Source: Planococcus citri (lineage: Eukaryota > Arthropoda > Insecta > Hemiptera > Pseudococcidae). Taken from it: DNA of 64,000 nt. The notes beneath the pieces are model-generated. The model saw only the letters and a program-made list of their open reading frames with translations, was not told where the DNA came from and made no database searches. Of the stretch, positions 22,461 through 34,733 are shown piece after piece. The first letter of the stretch is position 1. Each line of letters begins with the position of its first letter. The stretch is taken from NCBI RefSeq assembly GCF_950023065.1, contig NC_088680.1, positions 42,520,559 through 42,584,558 of the forward strand. The letters run 5' to 3'. The position numbers were made by a program, and so were the translations under genes.

Positions 22461-23590
22461 GCTATTTTGAAAATTTCAAAATGCTTAAAAAGTTCAAAAT
22501 TCAATACTGTTTTGAACTGTGAAATCAGTTTTGATCAAAGTATCATAGTTTTGGAGGAATGCGCTGCTGAAGTTGAGTACCTCGAGACAATGTGAAAATA
22601 ATGGAAGCCCCCCACCCAACTCCTGTGGGGGCTGGGACCGAACTGATTGCGAGTTTCTTACTTACTGGGTGGGTAGATGTTGTAAACAAAATTTGAACGA
22701 AATCGAAAGACATGACTTTCAAAATCGCACTTTTTTGGTCGAATTGACATGGAATGACCCTTACCTATTTTGTCATTCAAATGTCCTGTCGTTCGAATCA
22801 TTTTTTCTGTCGTGCCAATGAAATATATTTCTCATTTTATAATTGAAATTTTGAAAAATATTTGGTTCTGAACAGACAGAAACCGATTTTGGAAAATTGG
22901 CAGATATTTGGTCGAATGGGTGACCAAAAATACCAACATAACACGTTTATGGGTGCAAAAGTTCATTTCGATGGATTTTTTATGACATTTTTTGGGAAAC
23001 TGGAATTTCCAAAAAAATTGCCGAAGGCTCTAAAAATGGCAAAAACCATCTCCAGTCGACTTGGCATGTCAAAAATAGCGCTAAAATTGAATTTCAGATT
23101 TTTCGCCCAACAGAACGGGTGTTGGTGAATTTTTCAAATTTCCAAATTGTGAAATCACATCAATCACGTTTATATGCAAGTGCTGAATTTAAATTGGACA
23201 ATTTTTGGGCGTTTTTTGAAAAACTGGAATTTCCAAAACATTGCTGGAGGGTCCAAAATGACTTGAAATCATCTTTAATTGATTCAGTAAGTTGAAATCA
23301 AAGTATGAGGTAAATATTTCAGCTTCCCAACTTCCTTGAGTAGGATTTTGTGGAGATTTCAACTTTCAAAAATCTGCTGGAAGCTCCAGAACTGCTCAGA
23401 ACGGTTCAAACCCGTTTCCAATCGATTTAGGGGGCTTCAAAATGGGATACAGATCAGATTTCAGATTTCTATAGGTCAATTTGGTATAATTTTGATTTTT
23501 TTTTGTATTTTTAGCTCGAATTTGATTTTTGGAAATTCACTAAAAATCGAAAAAAGTACTTCAGCAGATGAAATTTTTGTTGGAGGTTAA

Positions 23591-24619
23591 TTTTTGTCAT
23601 CACTGTCACGTGTAGAAATCGATGCCTACCAATGGAGCTGACTGAATTCAAATATAGTTAGGCCTGTCTATTTTTTTGCATTGATTCCCTCTGTGTCTCC
23701 CTGATAAGCCTTCTATTTTGAAAAAAATTACTGGGAGGAACACTGAATGGTCGAATCCGATAAATAAATGGATATTCGAACTCAACGCTGTACCATTCAA
23801 GTAGGTATTCCTCAACATGTAAACTCGTCGATTAGTACGTAATTCAATAACAAGCCTCACGTCCGTTTAATTCACGAATTCGATAATTTGATAACAAAAG
23901 TATTTCTCACAAAACACCCATCGAAATTCAACGGCTACCTAAACTAAAAATAAAGTCAACCGATAGAATGGTAATCGTGCCAGAATAAAACCCATATTTC
24001 ACCAACACACACACGTTAATCGTGCAATAATTTGCTTTCAATTACCACCATTAAGTACCTACTACCTACCTAGACGAACGAACGAACGTGCAATGCAAAT
24101 AGTGAAAACTTTCAAATACTTCATCATTACTCATTGTGATAAATCATTCCAGGTCATAGCTCCTAAAAATCAGCAGTACATACAAAAGTAGGAAACTATG
24201 GCAGAACGTCGACTACACTACAACAATATACCGTTATATTCATATCTGTTGGTTTTTTTAATTACAGTCTACCGGTTCGAATGTTACAGTACATTCGTAA
24301 TTCGTATTCCATAGCGTCAGTAAAAATTGACCTATTAATTCGTGCTCATTAAAATGCTATTATGTTGTCCATCAATACACCACACAACCATGAAATGTAG
24401 GAAATTTTTTAAAATCAACTCGACAAAAGAGAAAATTTGTTATTCGTTTGGTTTTACTTTCAGAACAAAGCCATCTCATATGTCAGTTAATTACACCTTC
24501 TTTGTCTTCATTCAAACTCGTCGTTAATCACCGTGTGTTTTTTTTCGTTGGTGAATTTTTTTTTCAATGACCATTTCCGCTGTTTAGAAAAAAAAAAAAC
24601 AAAAAAAAGAAGTAACTAA
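23591..24619. other. Non-coding stretch, nothing recognised
   Basis: Mixed unique sequence between the foldback region and the presumed end of the lachesin transcript. There are short tetranucleotide tracts (about 24055-24085) but no supported gene. Confidence 0.45.
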
Positions 24620-25550
24620 AAATTGCAAGTCGAATGAACTTTATTACAAATCAAAACCCTACAGATAAACGTACAAAATTGTAAACTAAACACAGGTCAT
24701 GTTTATACTAGAAAAAAAAAAGTAGCACAAATAAAGCGTTTTTCGTTTTTCTTCATAAAAGGCCGTATTGTATTATTTTTCATCTTAAATACTACGTACA
24801 ATCAATGTATAAAAAATTATCAGCTAGGATCTAAAAAAATATAATAAGGAAACAATACAATAATATCTTGTTTTGTTAAAATTAAAATTCTTCTTTCAGT
24901 CTTCATGGTACTAGTTTTAATCCTAATAAATACCGTAATATTGTTCGATTAAAAATTGCTCATCAATTTCAAATTTAAAAATGTAAAAAAAAAATTACCG
25001 AGCTTCACTTGTCAGATGTAAATAATAATACTTATTATGTTTTACGTAATTAAACCATTTTGGCCCACATCAATGGCGAAGATATGTCTGTATCGAACAG
25101 AATCGCCGCAACACGTACGATTATTGCGAAATATTTCGCAGACCGCATCACTCACTATAAAATAAATTCATCCGTGGAATATATAAATATAGGAAATTAA
25201 AAACCTTATAAAATAATAAAATGTAACTTCGTTCAAATTAAATATCGTCTAGATAATATTAGTTAGGAAAGTTATTACTCGCACAACAATAAAATTAAAA
25301 AACGAGATTCATTCGTCTAGGAAAACTGAGAAATTTAAAAAAAAATAATAAAACCTTACAATACTCGTATTAAAGCTAAAATAAATGCAATTCTTCTCAA
25401 GTGTGTGATGATTCGTTCTCAATGAGGACGGAGATATTTACAATTTGTACAACATTTTTTATGACTACACAAACTATACAAATACATATCATACTGAGCG
25501 ATAAAAGCGAAACACGTTTAAGGAGAGTAAAATCTACAAAAGCGATTAAT
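24620..25550 (-). other. Probable 3' untranslated region of lachesin
   Basis: Directly after the lachesin stop codon, on the - strand. It is unique-looking and free of the repeats that fill the neighbouring DNA. A - strand AATAAA lies at 24645-24640, a plausible end of the transcript about 0.9 kb past the stop; several others lie closer. Inferred from position and signal only. Confidence 0.4.
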
Positions 25551-26627
25551 TTACATATGGTGCAACTGGAACATTAATACCACCACACTGGTAAACCCTA
25601 GTTTTAAATCGAACATATTGATAATAGAATGACCAGAGCTAGTTTGGCAATGACGAGCGCAGTTTTCCTTTTCGGTTTGATACAAGTCGATATTAGCTGC
25701 ACCTTTGCCTATTTTACTCGAAGCTACGCAAGTATACGAACCGTACTGCTTACGTTCGGTGACTTTAACTTTCAACACAGCTGATCTTACAGGTTCTTGG
25801 ATAGCGGCTTGAGTCTGAGTATAATATTGACTATCAGAAATCGGAATGTTATCACGAAGCCACGTGATCTGTACAGCCGGAACGCTTTCGATGGTACATT
25901 CTAAATAAGCTTCGTATCCGAGAGCTTGTCCGACACGAAGTTCGCGAGGTTTAACAATCGGTGGGTATTCGACTTCCAAACGAATGGTTTTCTTCGCACT
26001 CTGGCTAACTTTATTGTCGACTGTACAGTAATAATTTCCGGCGTGATCTTTTTGCACGTTGTTGATCTTCAATGTACTGCCCCGATACGAAGTAACACCG
26101 TTGGGTAAAACTCCGTTGTTTTCGCGAGTCCAAATAACCTCCGGTTCGGGATAACCGCCACCGTAACACTCCAAAGTTACGCTACTGTTGAGTGAAGTGT
26201 TTACCGAAGTTGATGTGTTGCCGAAGATGAAAGGAGGAGAGCGTACTTGCAACGTGATATCTCTCGATACATCTTCGCCGTTTTCCGAAGGTATCGAGCA
26301 ACGGTAAGTTCCAGCATCTTTGGTTTGGACATTGGTAATACGTAAAGTTGTAGATGTGAACAGAGTAGAGTTATCGGTTTGAACGGTGATTCGGTCATCC
26401 TTGACGAATTTCTGTCCTGAGCCCCATAAGGTAGTTGTGCGATCACCTTTTTGTCTGCCCCATAACAGGCTAGCGTCGCGTAAATCTTTCACTTTACAAT
26501 ACAAATCTACAGTCTCGTTGACATCTTTTACTAATACAGGACTAACTTCTACGATGTTTGGTACTGGCGTGTTTTGGCTACTTACAAGCTGCAGTAAGTA
26601 AACGAATAATGCTAGATGATGAATCAT
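25551..26627 (-). CDS. Lac: Lachesin-like GPI-anchored protein with three Ig domains
   Basis: Cell-surface adhesion protein of the lachesin family, which in insects contributes to septate junctions of trachea and nerve sheath. The frame has 358 residues. A signal peptide (1 to about 17, ending VSS) precedes three Ig domains with cysteine pairs C44-C110, C154-C201 and C244-C300 and core tryptophans W56, W166 and W256. The DAGTYRC, HAGNYYC and YGSYTC motifs are intact. Family-specific stretches include RENNGVLP, LRVGQALGYEAYLEC, RKQYGSYTC and a membrane-proximal pair C323/C327. A small-residue site (SSG, 330-332) followed by a hydrophobic tail fits GPI attachment. N-glycosylation sequons lie at N37, N86, N137, N143 and N147. 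The coding region has no intron, unlike many insect relatives, so a retrocopy or intron loss is possible. An Amalgam-type relative is the alternative, but the tail cysteines favour lachesin. Confidence 0.92.
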   Translation of the reverse strand: MIHHLALFVYLLQLVSSQNTPVPNIVEVSPVLVKDVNETVDLYCKVKDLRDASLLWGRQKGDRTTTLWGSGQKFVKDDRITVQTDNSTLFTSTTLRITNVQTKDAGTYRCSIPSENGEDVSRDITLQVRSPPFIFGNTSTSVNTSLNSSVTLECYGGGYPEPEVIWTRENNGVLPNGVTSYRGSTLKINNVQKDHAGNYYCTVDNKVSQSAKKTIRLEVEYPPIVKPRELRVGQALGYEAYLECTIESVPAVQITWLRDNIPISDSQYYTQTQAAIQEPVRSAVLKVKVTERKQYGSYTCVASSKIGKGAANIDLYQTEKENCARHCQTSSGHSIINMFDLKLGFTSVVVLMFQLHHM

Positions 26628-27100
26628 AATAACGGGTTTGCTTGTGCGACTAGCGAAAACAATACTTGCTTGTGAACGGAAACGTTGAGTTCAATAAACG
26701 CCGACTGATTAATTACGCATAACGAACTAAGTGCGAGTGTTTTTTAAATACAAATACACGATTATTTTAATTATAAAACACAACCGACAAACACACCTTG
26801 AGCTTGATGAAGTAAACGAAAATTACACTAGCGTTTTCTCACTGTCGCCGACCGCAGATAAATAACCGAAAAATCGTTGAAGCTTTCATCTGGCTTCTGG
26901 CATACATACGAATACAATGTATGGTGCAAGGAAAAGGAATAAAGAGAAGAGCGTGAAAGAAAGGATGCTGGGAGTGGCGGTAATAAAGAGGAGCGTACTT
27001 GAATGCAAACTGCACGGTAAAAAGAGTGACGAGCGACGCGGAGTGTTTCATTCGGAGTTCGATTTTCTGTTTACAGCGCCACCTATGTTGAAATAATTTA
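26628..27100 (-). promoter_or_regulatory. Upstream region of the lachesin gene
   Basis: Comparatively GC-rich and repeat-free stretch (about 26640-27080) directly upstream of the lachesin ATG on the - strand, as expected for a 5' leader and promoter. I cannot place a start site or named motif with confidence. Confidence 0.4.
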
Positions 27101-28936
27101 ATTAGTGGGAAGGATTTTTTATTTTTTTTTTAAATTATTGATCATTCAGATCATTGAATGAATTCATTGATCAATCAATCGAATCGACTTCCAAATCCAA
27201 ACTTCCAAGTTCTAAGTTCCAATTTTTCAAACTTCCAAAGTTTCAACAATTAAATTTCTGATTTTTCTGCATAAATTCATAATTCATCATCTGCTCTGCT
27301 GTTTTTTTTTCGTAAAAAGTAAAATTTGTCGATCAAGTCACAATTATTTAACAATTTATTCACTACTGTGACTGTCAGAACTGAAGTGAGAGTGACTATA
27401 TAGTGAAGTCATTAAATTCATTTTAATCATTTTGCTTCGCCCTGCGCTTGATCATGATGAAAGGAAATGGTGAATGCGTAATTGAAGACACTGATCAATT
27501 ATTATGTACGGTGATATGGTAAATATATAAACACTCTGTTGAGCAGTTGAGTTTGCGCTCAAAGCCTCAAATCACCAGTAATAATAATTATTTTAATCAT
27601 TAATCCGAACTTGTTCGCAATTGAATCACATTCATTCAATGTGGTGATCTGAAGTGAAAATTTAAATAATGCGAAATGCGAAATGCGAAGTGCCTTGCCA
27701 GGCCATGATTTGTTCCATGTTCAATGAGTTTTTAACTGGTTCCCATCAGGTCAAATTGATAATATTCTACAATACTTCCGAGTTTGAACAAAAGAAGTAC
27801 CCAACAGCAACAGAAAATGTAAAGTCTTGTGGATTTAATTAACTACATAGATAAATCAGTTTTATTTTGTTTCCCACAAGTTTCAGTTTTCTAGTCCAGT
27901 CGCTTCCTCATTTGAATATGAAAATAAAACATCATGATTATTGAATTTGATTATTGATTTCATACACTCGGCTAATGAACACTTTGAATCAGGGACGTGT
28001 TTATTTATGAACAGACAATGCAGGCTACAGACACGCTGCTTAGAGCAGCAATTTTTTGGCTCCACTTTCAAAAAAATATTCATTTAAAAAAAATTAAAAT
28101 TTGAATAGTTGAGCTTACTTATGAGTTATGAGAGCAGGAGAGCACACTGTGGGTGTATTCCTTATCACTTTATTTAAAAAATCCCAAAAGTTTTTACCAT
28201 ACCTTTTTTAAATTTTTATTCTTTTTGAATTAAGTAGGTATACCTACCAATCCAAGCGGTAAGCGTTAAAAAAATAATAATTATGAATCTTTTAAAGCAT
28301 TTGCCTTCACTTTGTTCGGACTAATTTACTTCACTGTTTTGGAATTAAAATTCCTATAAATTGTTCGAATTTGAAAACTATTGAAACTGTAAAATTAAAC
28401 TTTGCTCATTTCTCGTCAAGTCTTTGAGAGTGTTTTTATTTCATTTTTCAGATTATAAATTTTCCACAGCTTTTGCACTCGTTTTACGTGGACTAATTCA
28501 AATTCTAATGTTCAAATTTTCAACAAAAAAAAATTCAGAAAGGAACGAAATCAATAACAATTGTAAGTTGACTAATTTTTGAAATTAAACCACTGTTTTA
28601 AAAAAATTCTAATTAAGACATTATCGATATTTTTTTCAATTTTTTGAAGTTTTTTTTTAATAGTTTTAGTTCCCGAATCTGCTGATCCACCTACTCTTAC
28701 ACACATATAAAACTATAGAAGTGTTTGAACAACTGCCTTTGCCTCTGATCTCGATTGAATCAAATTTTGATATTATTCACTGACAAAATTGATATTTTAT
28801 TTTCAAAACTTACCAAAATTTAAAAAATTAGGTTTAGCTCCAGCCACGAAATTTTTGCGAATGAATTGAGGAAAATTGAGTTCAAGTGCTCAAACATATA
28901 CTCCGAGCCTTTTTTTCAAAATTTCTTGTCCATTAA
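27101..28936. other. Non-coding stretch, nothing recognised
   Basis: AT-rich sequence with small local repeats: GATCATT/AATGATC inverted words around 27140-27180 and a triple GCGAAATGC near 27670-27690. No coding frame or RNA gene is supported. Confidence 0.45.
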
Positions 28937-29330
28937 AATTCAAAATTCATTTTGAACAGTTTCTTTTACAATTTTTGTATGTTTTTTTTTTTCAAAAACG
29001 TGAGTATCTAAATAAAAGGAAAATTAAAAAAGTCTACAGTACAATCAAAATTTTTCCAAAAAGTTCTTATAATATATTCAAAGTTGAAAAATAAAAATAA
29101 AATTAAAAATCAGATAACCAAAATGCAACGGCACCAAAATTCATTTTGAACAGTTTCTTTTAAAATTTTTGTACATTTTTTTAAAAATGTGGGTATTTAA
29201 AAAGAAATTTGAAAAAAGTCTATAGGTAATCAGAATTTTTCCAAAAGTTCTTGAAATATAGGTCTATTCTAAGTTGAAAAAAAAATTAAATAACCTAATT
29301 TTTTTGAGGAGGATTGTTTTTTTTACTAAA
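28937..29330 (+). repeat. Tandem duplication, two diverged copies of about 194 bp
   Basis: The block beginning CAAAATTCATTTTGAACAG at about 28941 recurs from about 29135. The same order of landmarks follows (cagtttctttta, gtgggtat/gtgagtat, aaaaagtcta, tttttccaaaaagttctt, aagttgaaaaa), with scattered substitutions and small indels. Confidence 0.7.
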
Positions 29331-29981
29331 AAAAATAATTTAAATTGAAAAAAAAAATAACAGATCAATTTAGGAGCTGAAATATTACAAACTTTGAACC
29401 CAAATTTTTTCAAAAATTGTATTCCTGTTCAAATGAGTAATCATTGGAGTGGTCGAGTCCTTCTCTCATCTTGAGCTCAATATTATGGCCGAAAAATTAA
29501 ACGTGATACAAAATAAATCCAAATCTTTTCTGAGAGCACGTAAACGAACAATTTACACCGTAAAACAATTAAATAAAACAATACAACGTTCGTCGCTCAT
29601 TAACAAATTAACAACAAAGTTTACATTATTCTTTCTTACAACTTTCTACGTTCTTTTTCTACTGGAAATTTTTAAAGTTTAAATTTTAATTTTTAAATGG
29701 ACAAAATGTTATGCAGTATTTTGAATAACTAAATATCAAGTTGAAGGAGGCGACTTTCAATCTCTCGCCTCTTCATTATTCTCTAAGATCATGATCAAAA
29801 ATTTAAAATAGGTGCATTTCAAAATTTAAAAAAGGCATTAATTTGATTTAAGAATTTACTTATGCTACTTTTTGTTTTTATATTTATATTTTATAGAATC
29901 GTTTCCTCTGAACCTGAACTATACCTATGATGTCAATTGAGATCGTAAGCTTTGTTTCTTCTGAGATATTATATTTTTCAG

Positions 29982-30072
29982 CAAAATTCTACGGGGGAGT
30001 TCAAATTTAACGTCAACATGGACGCGGAGACCAAAAAGATGCAACCGGTTTCATCTCAGAAAATTGACACCT
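29982..30072 (+). CDS. Candidate exon with a start codon (unidentified gene)
   Basis: A 91-base island of about 43% GC stands out in roughly 30% GC surroundings. It is bracketed by a good acceptor (polypyrimidine then CAG ending 29981) and a strong donor (GTAAGT from 30073). An ATG at 30018 in the context CAACATGG opens MDAETKKMQPVSSQKIDT and leaves phase 1. A second frame is also open. I recognise no family and found no exon that continues it in phase, so it could be an untranslated, alternative or chance exon. Confidence 0.35.
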
Positions 30073-30269
30073 GTAAGTTTGCTAGCAGGCAACTATTTTT
30101 ACATTGTTGTAAAAAGATTACCTTACATACGCGTTGGCTACAAGATTCCAAGTTTTTTTCATTTATTTAATTTAATTACCTATGAGTACAATTTTAAAAT
30201 TTCAGTTCCTGAAGGCTGAAGTTTGTTTTCAATGTTTAAAAATCCAATTTTTCCAAATCTCGATTCTAC

Positions 30270-30930
30270 TTCTTGAAAACAAGCAAAAATGTTAAAAGTA
30301 ACAAGAATCCTACTTTTTTGAAATTTAAACTTTTCTAAACAGCCTTGTTTCTACACTAAAATTGTGGTTTCTTGTAAAAAATTCCAAAAAGTCTAATATT
30401 TTTCAAAATCTCGATTTTGCGGCAAAAATTGTCAAAAATTGCCAATAATAGAATAAACTATCTTTTTTTTTGATAAAAATTGTAAAAAAAAAAAAGTATC
30501 TATTACGCTTTTGGTAAAACTGTAAAAGTCTTTTTTTTTTGCAAAAAACTGACAGAAAATTTCGCTTTTAACAAAATTTTGAAATACCCAATTCCCCCCC
30601 CCCCCCCCCTACCAGAATTGAGTACTCAAAATGTTAGCTTTTTTGCTGAAAAATATATCAAAAAGTTACAAAATAGTTCAACTTTATAGGAAAAAATTGC
30701 GAAAAAAAACACTTTTTTGCCAATAATTGTCCAATAGTCTTGCTTTTTGCTAAAATTGTCAAAGTTTTTCTTTTTAACAAAAATTCTCACTTTTTGGCAA
30801 AATGGCTACCAAGTCTTATCTTTTTTTAAAAAAAATTACCTACTCAAAAGTCAAAAGTCTCACATTCCAAAAATTGTCCAAAACTATCATTTTTTTTACG
30901 TTAGTTTAAAACATCTTATATTTTCAAAAT
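30270..30930 (+). repeat. Degenerate AT-rich tandem repeat with a run of 16 C
   Basis: Loosely repeated units reading like 'gcaaaaattgtcaaaaagtc...ctttttt', the same family as in XRN1 intron 30. A pure C run lies at 30594-30609. No gene. Confidence 0.55.
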
Positions 30931-32659
30931 GATCACATTAAATGATAACGAATTCCCCCTTCCTCGCCTGAAGAGGGTTAATGATCGAATATTAGGTTTT
31001 TAAAAGTTACTGAAGACGAACATGGCTTTTATTTTTCAATCTGTTCCTTTCTGCACCCCCACCCAACCCCTCACTTGTCATAAGGGAACTCGAGACACTC
31101 AACTGATCACTTAAGTAATAAAAGTTTGGATGATTTATTTGATATACCTTATGACTCTCATGCACTTTTTTTTTCATAAGGTAAATACCCACCTATACTT
31201 TCGAGTGACAGGATAAAATGGTCTTGTTATAAGAATTGCATTGGCTACACTCGTTTCCCCTTCGTAATTTTTTCCCAGAAAATTTAATTCGCTAGGTGCT
31301 CCATTAGATTGTGAAATTTCAAAGGAAAACTAAACCTCCGAGATACCTACATCTCAATAATTTTTCCGTATAACATTAGAAAAATTGGTTAAAAAAAAGT
31401 CGGCCTTGGTTGATAAAACATTTCTGCATTTTTTTCCACTAGGTACGAAAATACATCTCGTATATGAAATACTATAAACTCACTGGCTATAAAAACTTTG
31501 GTGTCAAGAATTTTGTAAATAATTCCACGTTTGGAAAAACGTGCTCGTATGATGAAAACGCTGAGAAATGGAAATTGGTTGTTTTTACTTAAATTGTTCA
31601 TGACAGTTTAGTTTTTCTTTATTTAATTCAGCTGTTTGGGGATTTTGATGTCAAGATGGAAATGTTTTCGTATGAAAAAAATGAAACTGTCACGAACATA
31701 CCAGAACGGTACATTTTCCCGTATCGGTTAAAAATTCATCCGATCATCTGGGGAATAACCGAAGATGTTTTCTATTTTATGCAAACTCCAGTGGCAAACA
31801 AACCTATGTTACTATACGAGTAGTACAAATCTGCCGAGAGAACTTTACTCCGCTATTTTTAGGTACCTATCCAATGCAATGCGTCTTCTTTATAACTTAT
31901 TTATATTTTATACCGGCTCAGGTGACCGTAATCGACCAAGAGATGTTCCCTTTCGGTTAAACCGTGTACATTCTCGTAAATACTTCGATTAAAAGAAGAA
32001 AAAAAAACACACCTAATGTGATTAGTCATTCGTCGTGTATCGAAATTAAAACCGTCGTAATGTAATACTTTCTCTATTAACAAGGTTATGTAATAAGATT
32101 TAACCCGCAAGTGGCTTTTGTTGTTTAATAAAATAAAGATAGAAAAAATTGAATTGTTAAGTAAATGCATAACGATTAACAAGCCATACCGAAATGTAGA
32201 ATTAAAGGTTTATTATATAAAGATCGTTTTTTTCTTTCTATAGATACATGACGAACTTGCCTAAATATAGGTACCTACTTGTGAATAATAGGATACTGTA
32301 TTTAGTATATTTACTACCCTGAGTAGCTAGGTATTTATAAACTTTAGCCTCCGCCTGCCTGCCATGCCTCTTGGTTTATTCGCGTTAAAAATTGAAAATT
32401 TTGCCGCTAACGATATTGTTTCGTGTTCAAGTATGTGACAAAAATCGCTAATTTTGGTAGACATCACGTTAAATTACATACCTATTTGAAAACTAATATC
32501 TGTACTTAAATATAACCTTCGAAATGTCAAAGCGAATGAACGGTTTTCCATGCAGTCTGTTCTTATCTTCAACTTTTGTATTTTATTGTTTTGGGAAAAA
32601 TTTTCCAGTAATTAATTTTACGATTTTTTTTTCAATTTTTATTTTTATTTTTTCTTCAG
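30931..32659. other. Non-coding stretch, nothing recognised
   Basis: Unique-looking AT-rich sequence. Around 31890-32000 there is a slightly GC-richer patch (including 'ggtgaccgtaatcgaccaag') without a usable frame. If the exon-like islands on either side are real, this is intron. Confidence 0.4.
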
Positions 32660-32755
32660 GTAATTTCTCAACTTGAAGCTCGTGTTTTCGTCTTCCGAGT
32701 AGATACAGATACTTATCCAAATCTATGCGAAAGAGGAAAACTTCGGGGACGACTG
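32660..32755 (+). CDS. Candidate phase-0 exon (unidentified gene)
   Basis: A T-rich tract and TTCAG end at 32659. The following 96 bases (about 42% GC) are open in one frame for 32 codons, starting VISQLEARVFVFRVDTD. They can be cut at a GT at 32756 (GTACCA, a weak donor) or run on 6 codons to a stop. The frame and phase would join exactly to the island at 41638. No family is recognised; possibly chance. Confidence 0.28.
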
Positions 32756-32759
32756 GTAC

Positions 32760-34733
32760 CATATTTTGTTTAGGTAGGTAAACATAAACAATTTGCTACG
32801 ATTTTAAATTATTTATGACGAAACTAAACCATGGATCACAACATTTCTATCTTTTTTTCATGTAAAATATTGGATCGCAATTTCATACAGTAAAAATAAA
32901 ACTATGACCGAAAAAGTAATCACAATATTCAAAAATCGGATAATTTTGAAAAAATAGTTGAAATTTTGGATAAAATTGACGAATTCTACAAAAATGGGTA
33001 AAATTTTATATCAAATCAATCAACAAGCTTTAAAATTCTGTAAATTTGATTGAGAATCCTCAAAAATCAGACAAACGAGAAATCAACAGAATTTCAAAAA
33101 TACCTACATCATTTGGCCAAATTTTAAATCCTGAATTTAATTTTTAAATGTTTGGCAAATTTTTCAAATTTAAATCTAATTTTCAATTTAAAACATGAAC
33201 ATTTTGTGAAACTGAGGAAGGAAACTGAAGTAACGATTCGTGGTAGTGCTTGTTTTCAATATGTAATTTAAATTATAGGACCATGATATTTGGAAAGTGC
33301 AAGGTCTAAAACCCTCATAAAAACATTAATTCAGCATCCTGAATTGATTTTTCGATTTTTTCCGATTTTTTTGAAAATTCACTTACCTACTTGTTCACTA
33401 TTTTTGGAGATTTTTTTTTATATTCGTATTTTTCCGGTCATTATGGAGCCTCCACAGCTTGGTAATTGGCTCGAATGTGGATAAACTTGTCAAGAGAGGG
33501 TCCAGAATAAGCCACAATTTTATTCTTAGCTGTATGCAAATCAATTTCCTCGCCTTCTGGAGAAATCGAAAATCGCACTGGAGGCTCCAGAATGACTGTC
33601 CGCCTGAAAATCGACCAAAATGTGGATAAACTAGTACAACAGGCTGAGAATAAGCGACTGGAAGTCAATGACTGGATTTGTTTCAAAATTTGACTTCAAA
33701 AATCACCTTGAAATCCACTCAGAAAAGTATTTTTAAAACCCATTTTTGTCATATAAATGCATAGGCTTACTTAAAAGGGAACCACTGGAACAGACAGTTT
33801 CCAATTTCAACGAAACTAAGTCGAATGGAAACAGCATGCTCTGAGACTCCTGTAACCAGAATTTCAAGCTCTGAAGTTCATTTTTGGATTTTTGGTGAAT
33901 TTTTAAAAATTCAAAAAAATTAAAAGAGCTGTTATTTTTTTTTTTACTTTTTTCGCGATTTTTTTTTCAAACAAAAAGACGGGAATAATCATTTTGACTT
34001 CTACGCTTTCTGCTTACCTACTTTTTACAAAACAACCACTTTTGAGAAATTCTGGAGCCTCCAGCAAGTTTTCAATTATTCTCCAGTATAAAACTAAAAA
34101 TCGGTTCAGGTAGGTATAACTTATTTTCGACCTCTCAAATCAATTGATGATGGTTTCGAGCTGTGCTGGAGCCTCCAGTGAATTTTCGGATCCTCCAGTT
34201 TTCGAAAAGATTCCATAAATACTTATGCATGGTCGAATTGGAATTCAGTGCCCATAAACTCGGATTTGGCGTCTTTGTGACCCTTTTGATCGGGTTGGGT
34301 GCAAATTTTTAAAATCTGTTCGGGCTGGTTCAAAATTCAAACTTTTTTCCAACGATTATTTTTGAAAAAAAATTCTAAGTCACAGTTCGTGAACATGCAG
34401 CTAAATGAAAATAGTTGAAATTTGCTTTTTCAACCTATTGAGCGAATTGATGATGGTTTTGAGCTGTTCTAAACTTCCAGCGGATTTTCAGATTTTTTCA
34501 GCTTTCAAAAAAGTACCATAAATAGGGTCAAAATGAAATTCAGCATCTACTCGAGAGGTTGAAAGTAAGGTACTAACCAAATTCCAGCTCTTTTTCTTTT
34601 GTTGTTCCCAAATTGTGAACTTTTCAATTTTTTTCACCTAAAATAATCACAGGAGAAAGTCTTAGAATTCAACTGATGTGAACAGATTTTGAAAAGACGT
34701 GCCAAAATCCATCGAAAGGATCACAGCGACGAT
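32760..34733. repeat. Diverged copies of the CTGGAG-CTCCAG repeat family
   Basis: From about 33270 to 34600 the sequence repeats themes of the foldback family: the 13-bp palindromic core (about 33580, 34055 and 34168), 'gattttc...gatttttggtgaattttt', and 'tcgaaatgaaattcagc'. Copies are in both orientations but too diverged for me to draw boundaries. The first 500 bases hold nothing recognisable. Confidence 0.45.

Larger units (their letters stand above)
20440..23590. repeat. 3.1-kb nested foldback structure
   Basis: The outer arms, about 20450-20770 and 23300-23580, are inverted, diverged copies of one another. Both contain the CTGGAG-CTCCAG-type core (about 20632 and 23377) and translate to similar peptides with the motif SKICW. 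Their midpoint is near 22.0 kb, the same as the midpoint (21989) of the inner 943-bp palindrome, so the symmetry is shared. A separate 0.48-kb palindrome is embedded in the left half and a run of 17 G lies between. The arms belong to the dispersed family also seen at 33.3-34.6, 39.2-40.7, 43.3 and 45.9 kb. No transposase is seen. Confidence 0.6.

Noticed and set aside
24270..24284. B-box-like GGTTCGAATG, possible tRNA gene
   Set aside because: No matching A box, acceptor stem or cloverleaf around it.
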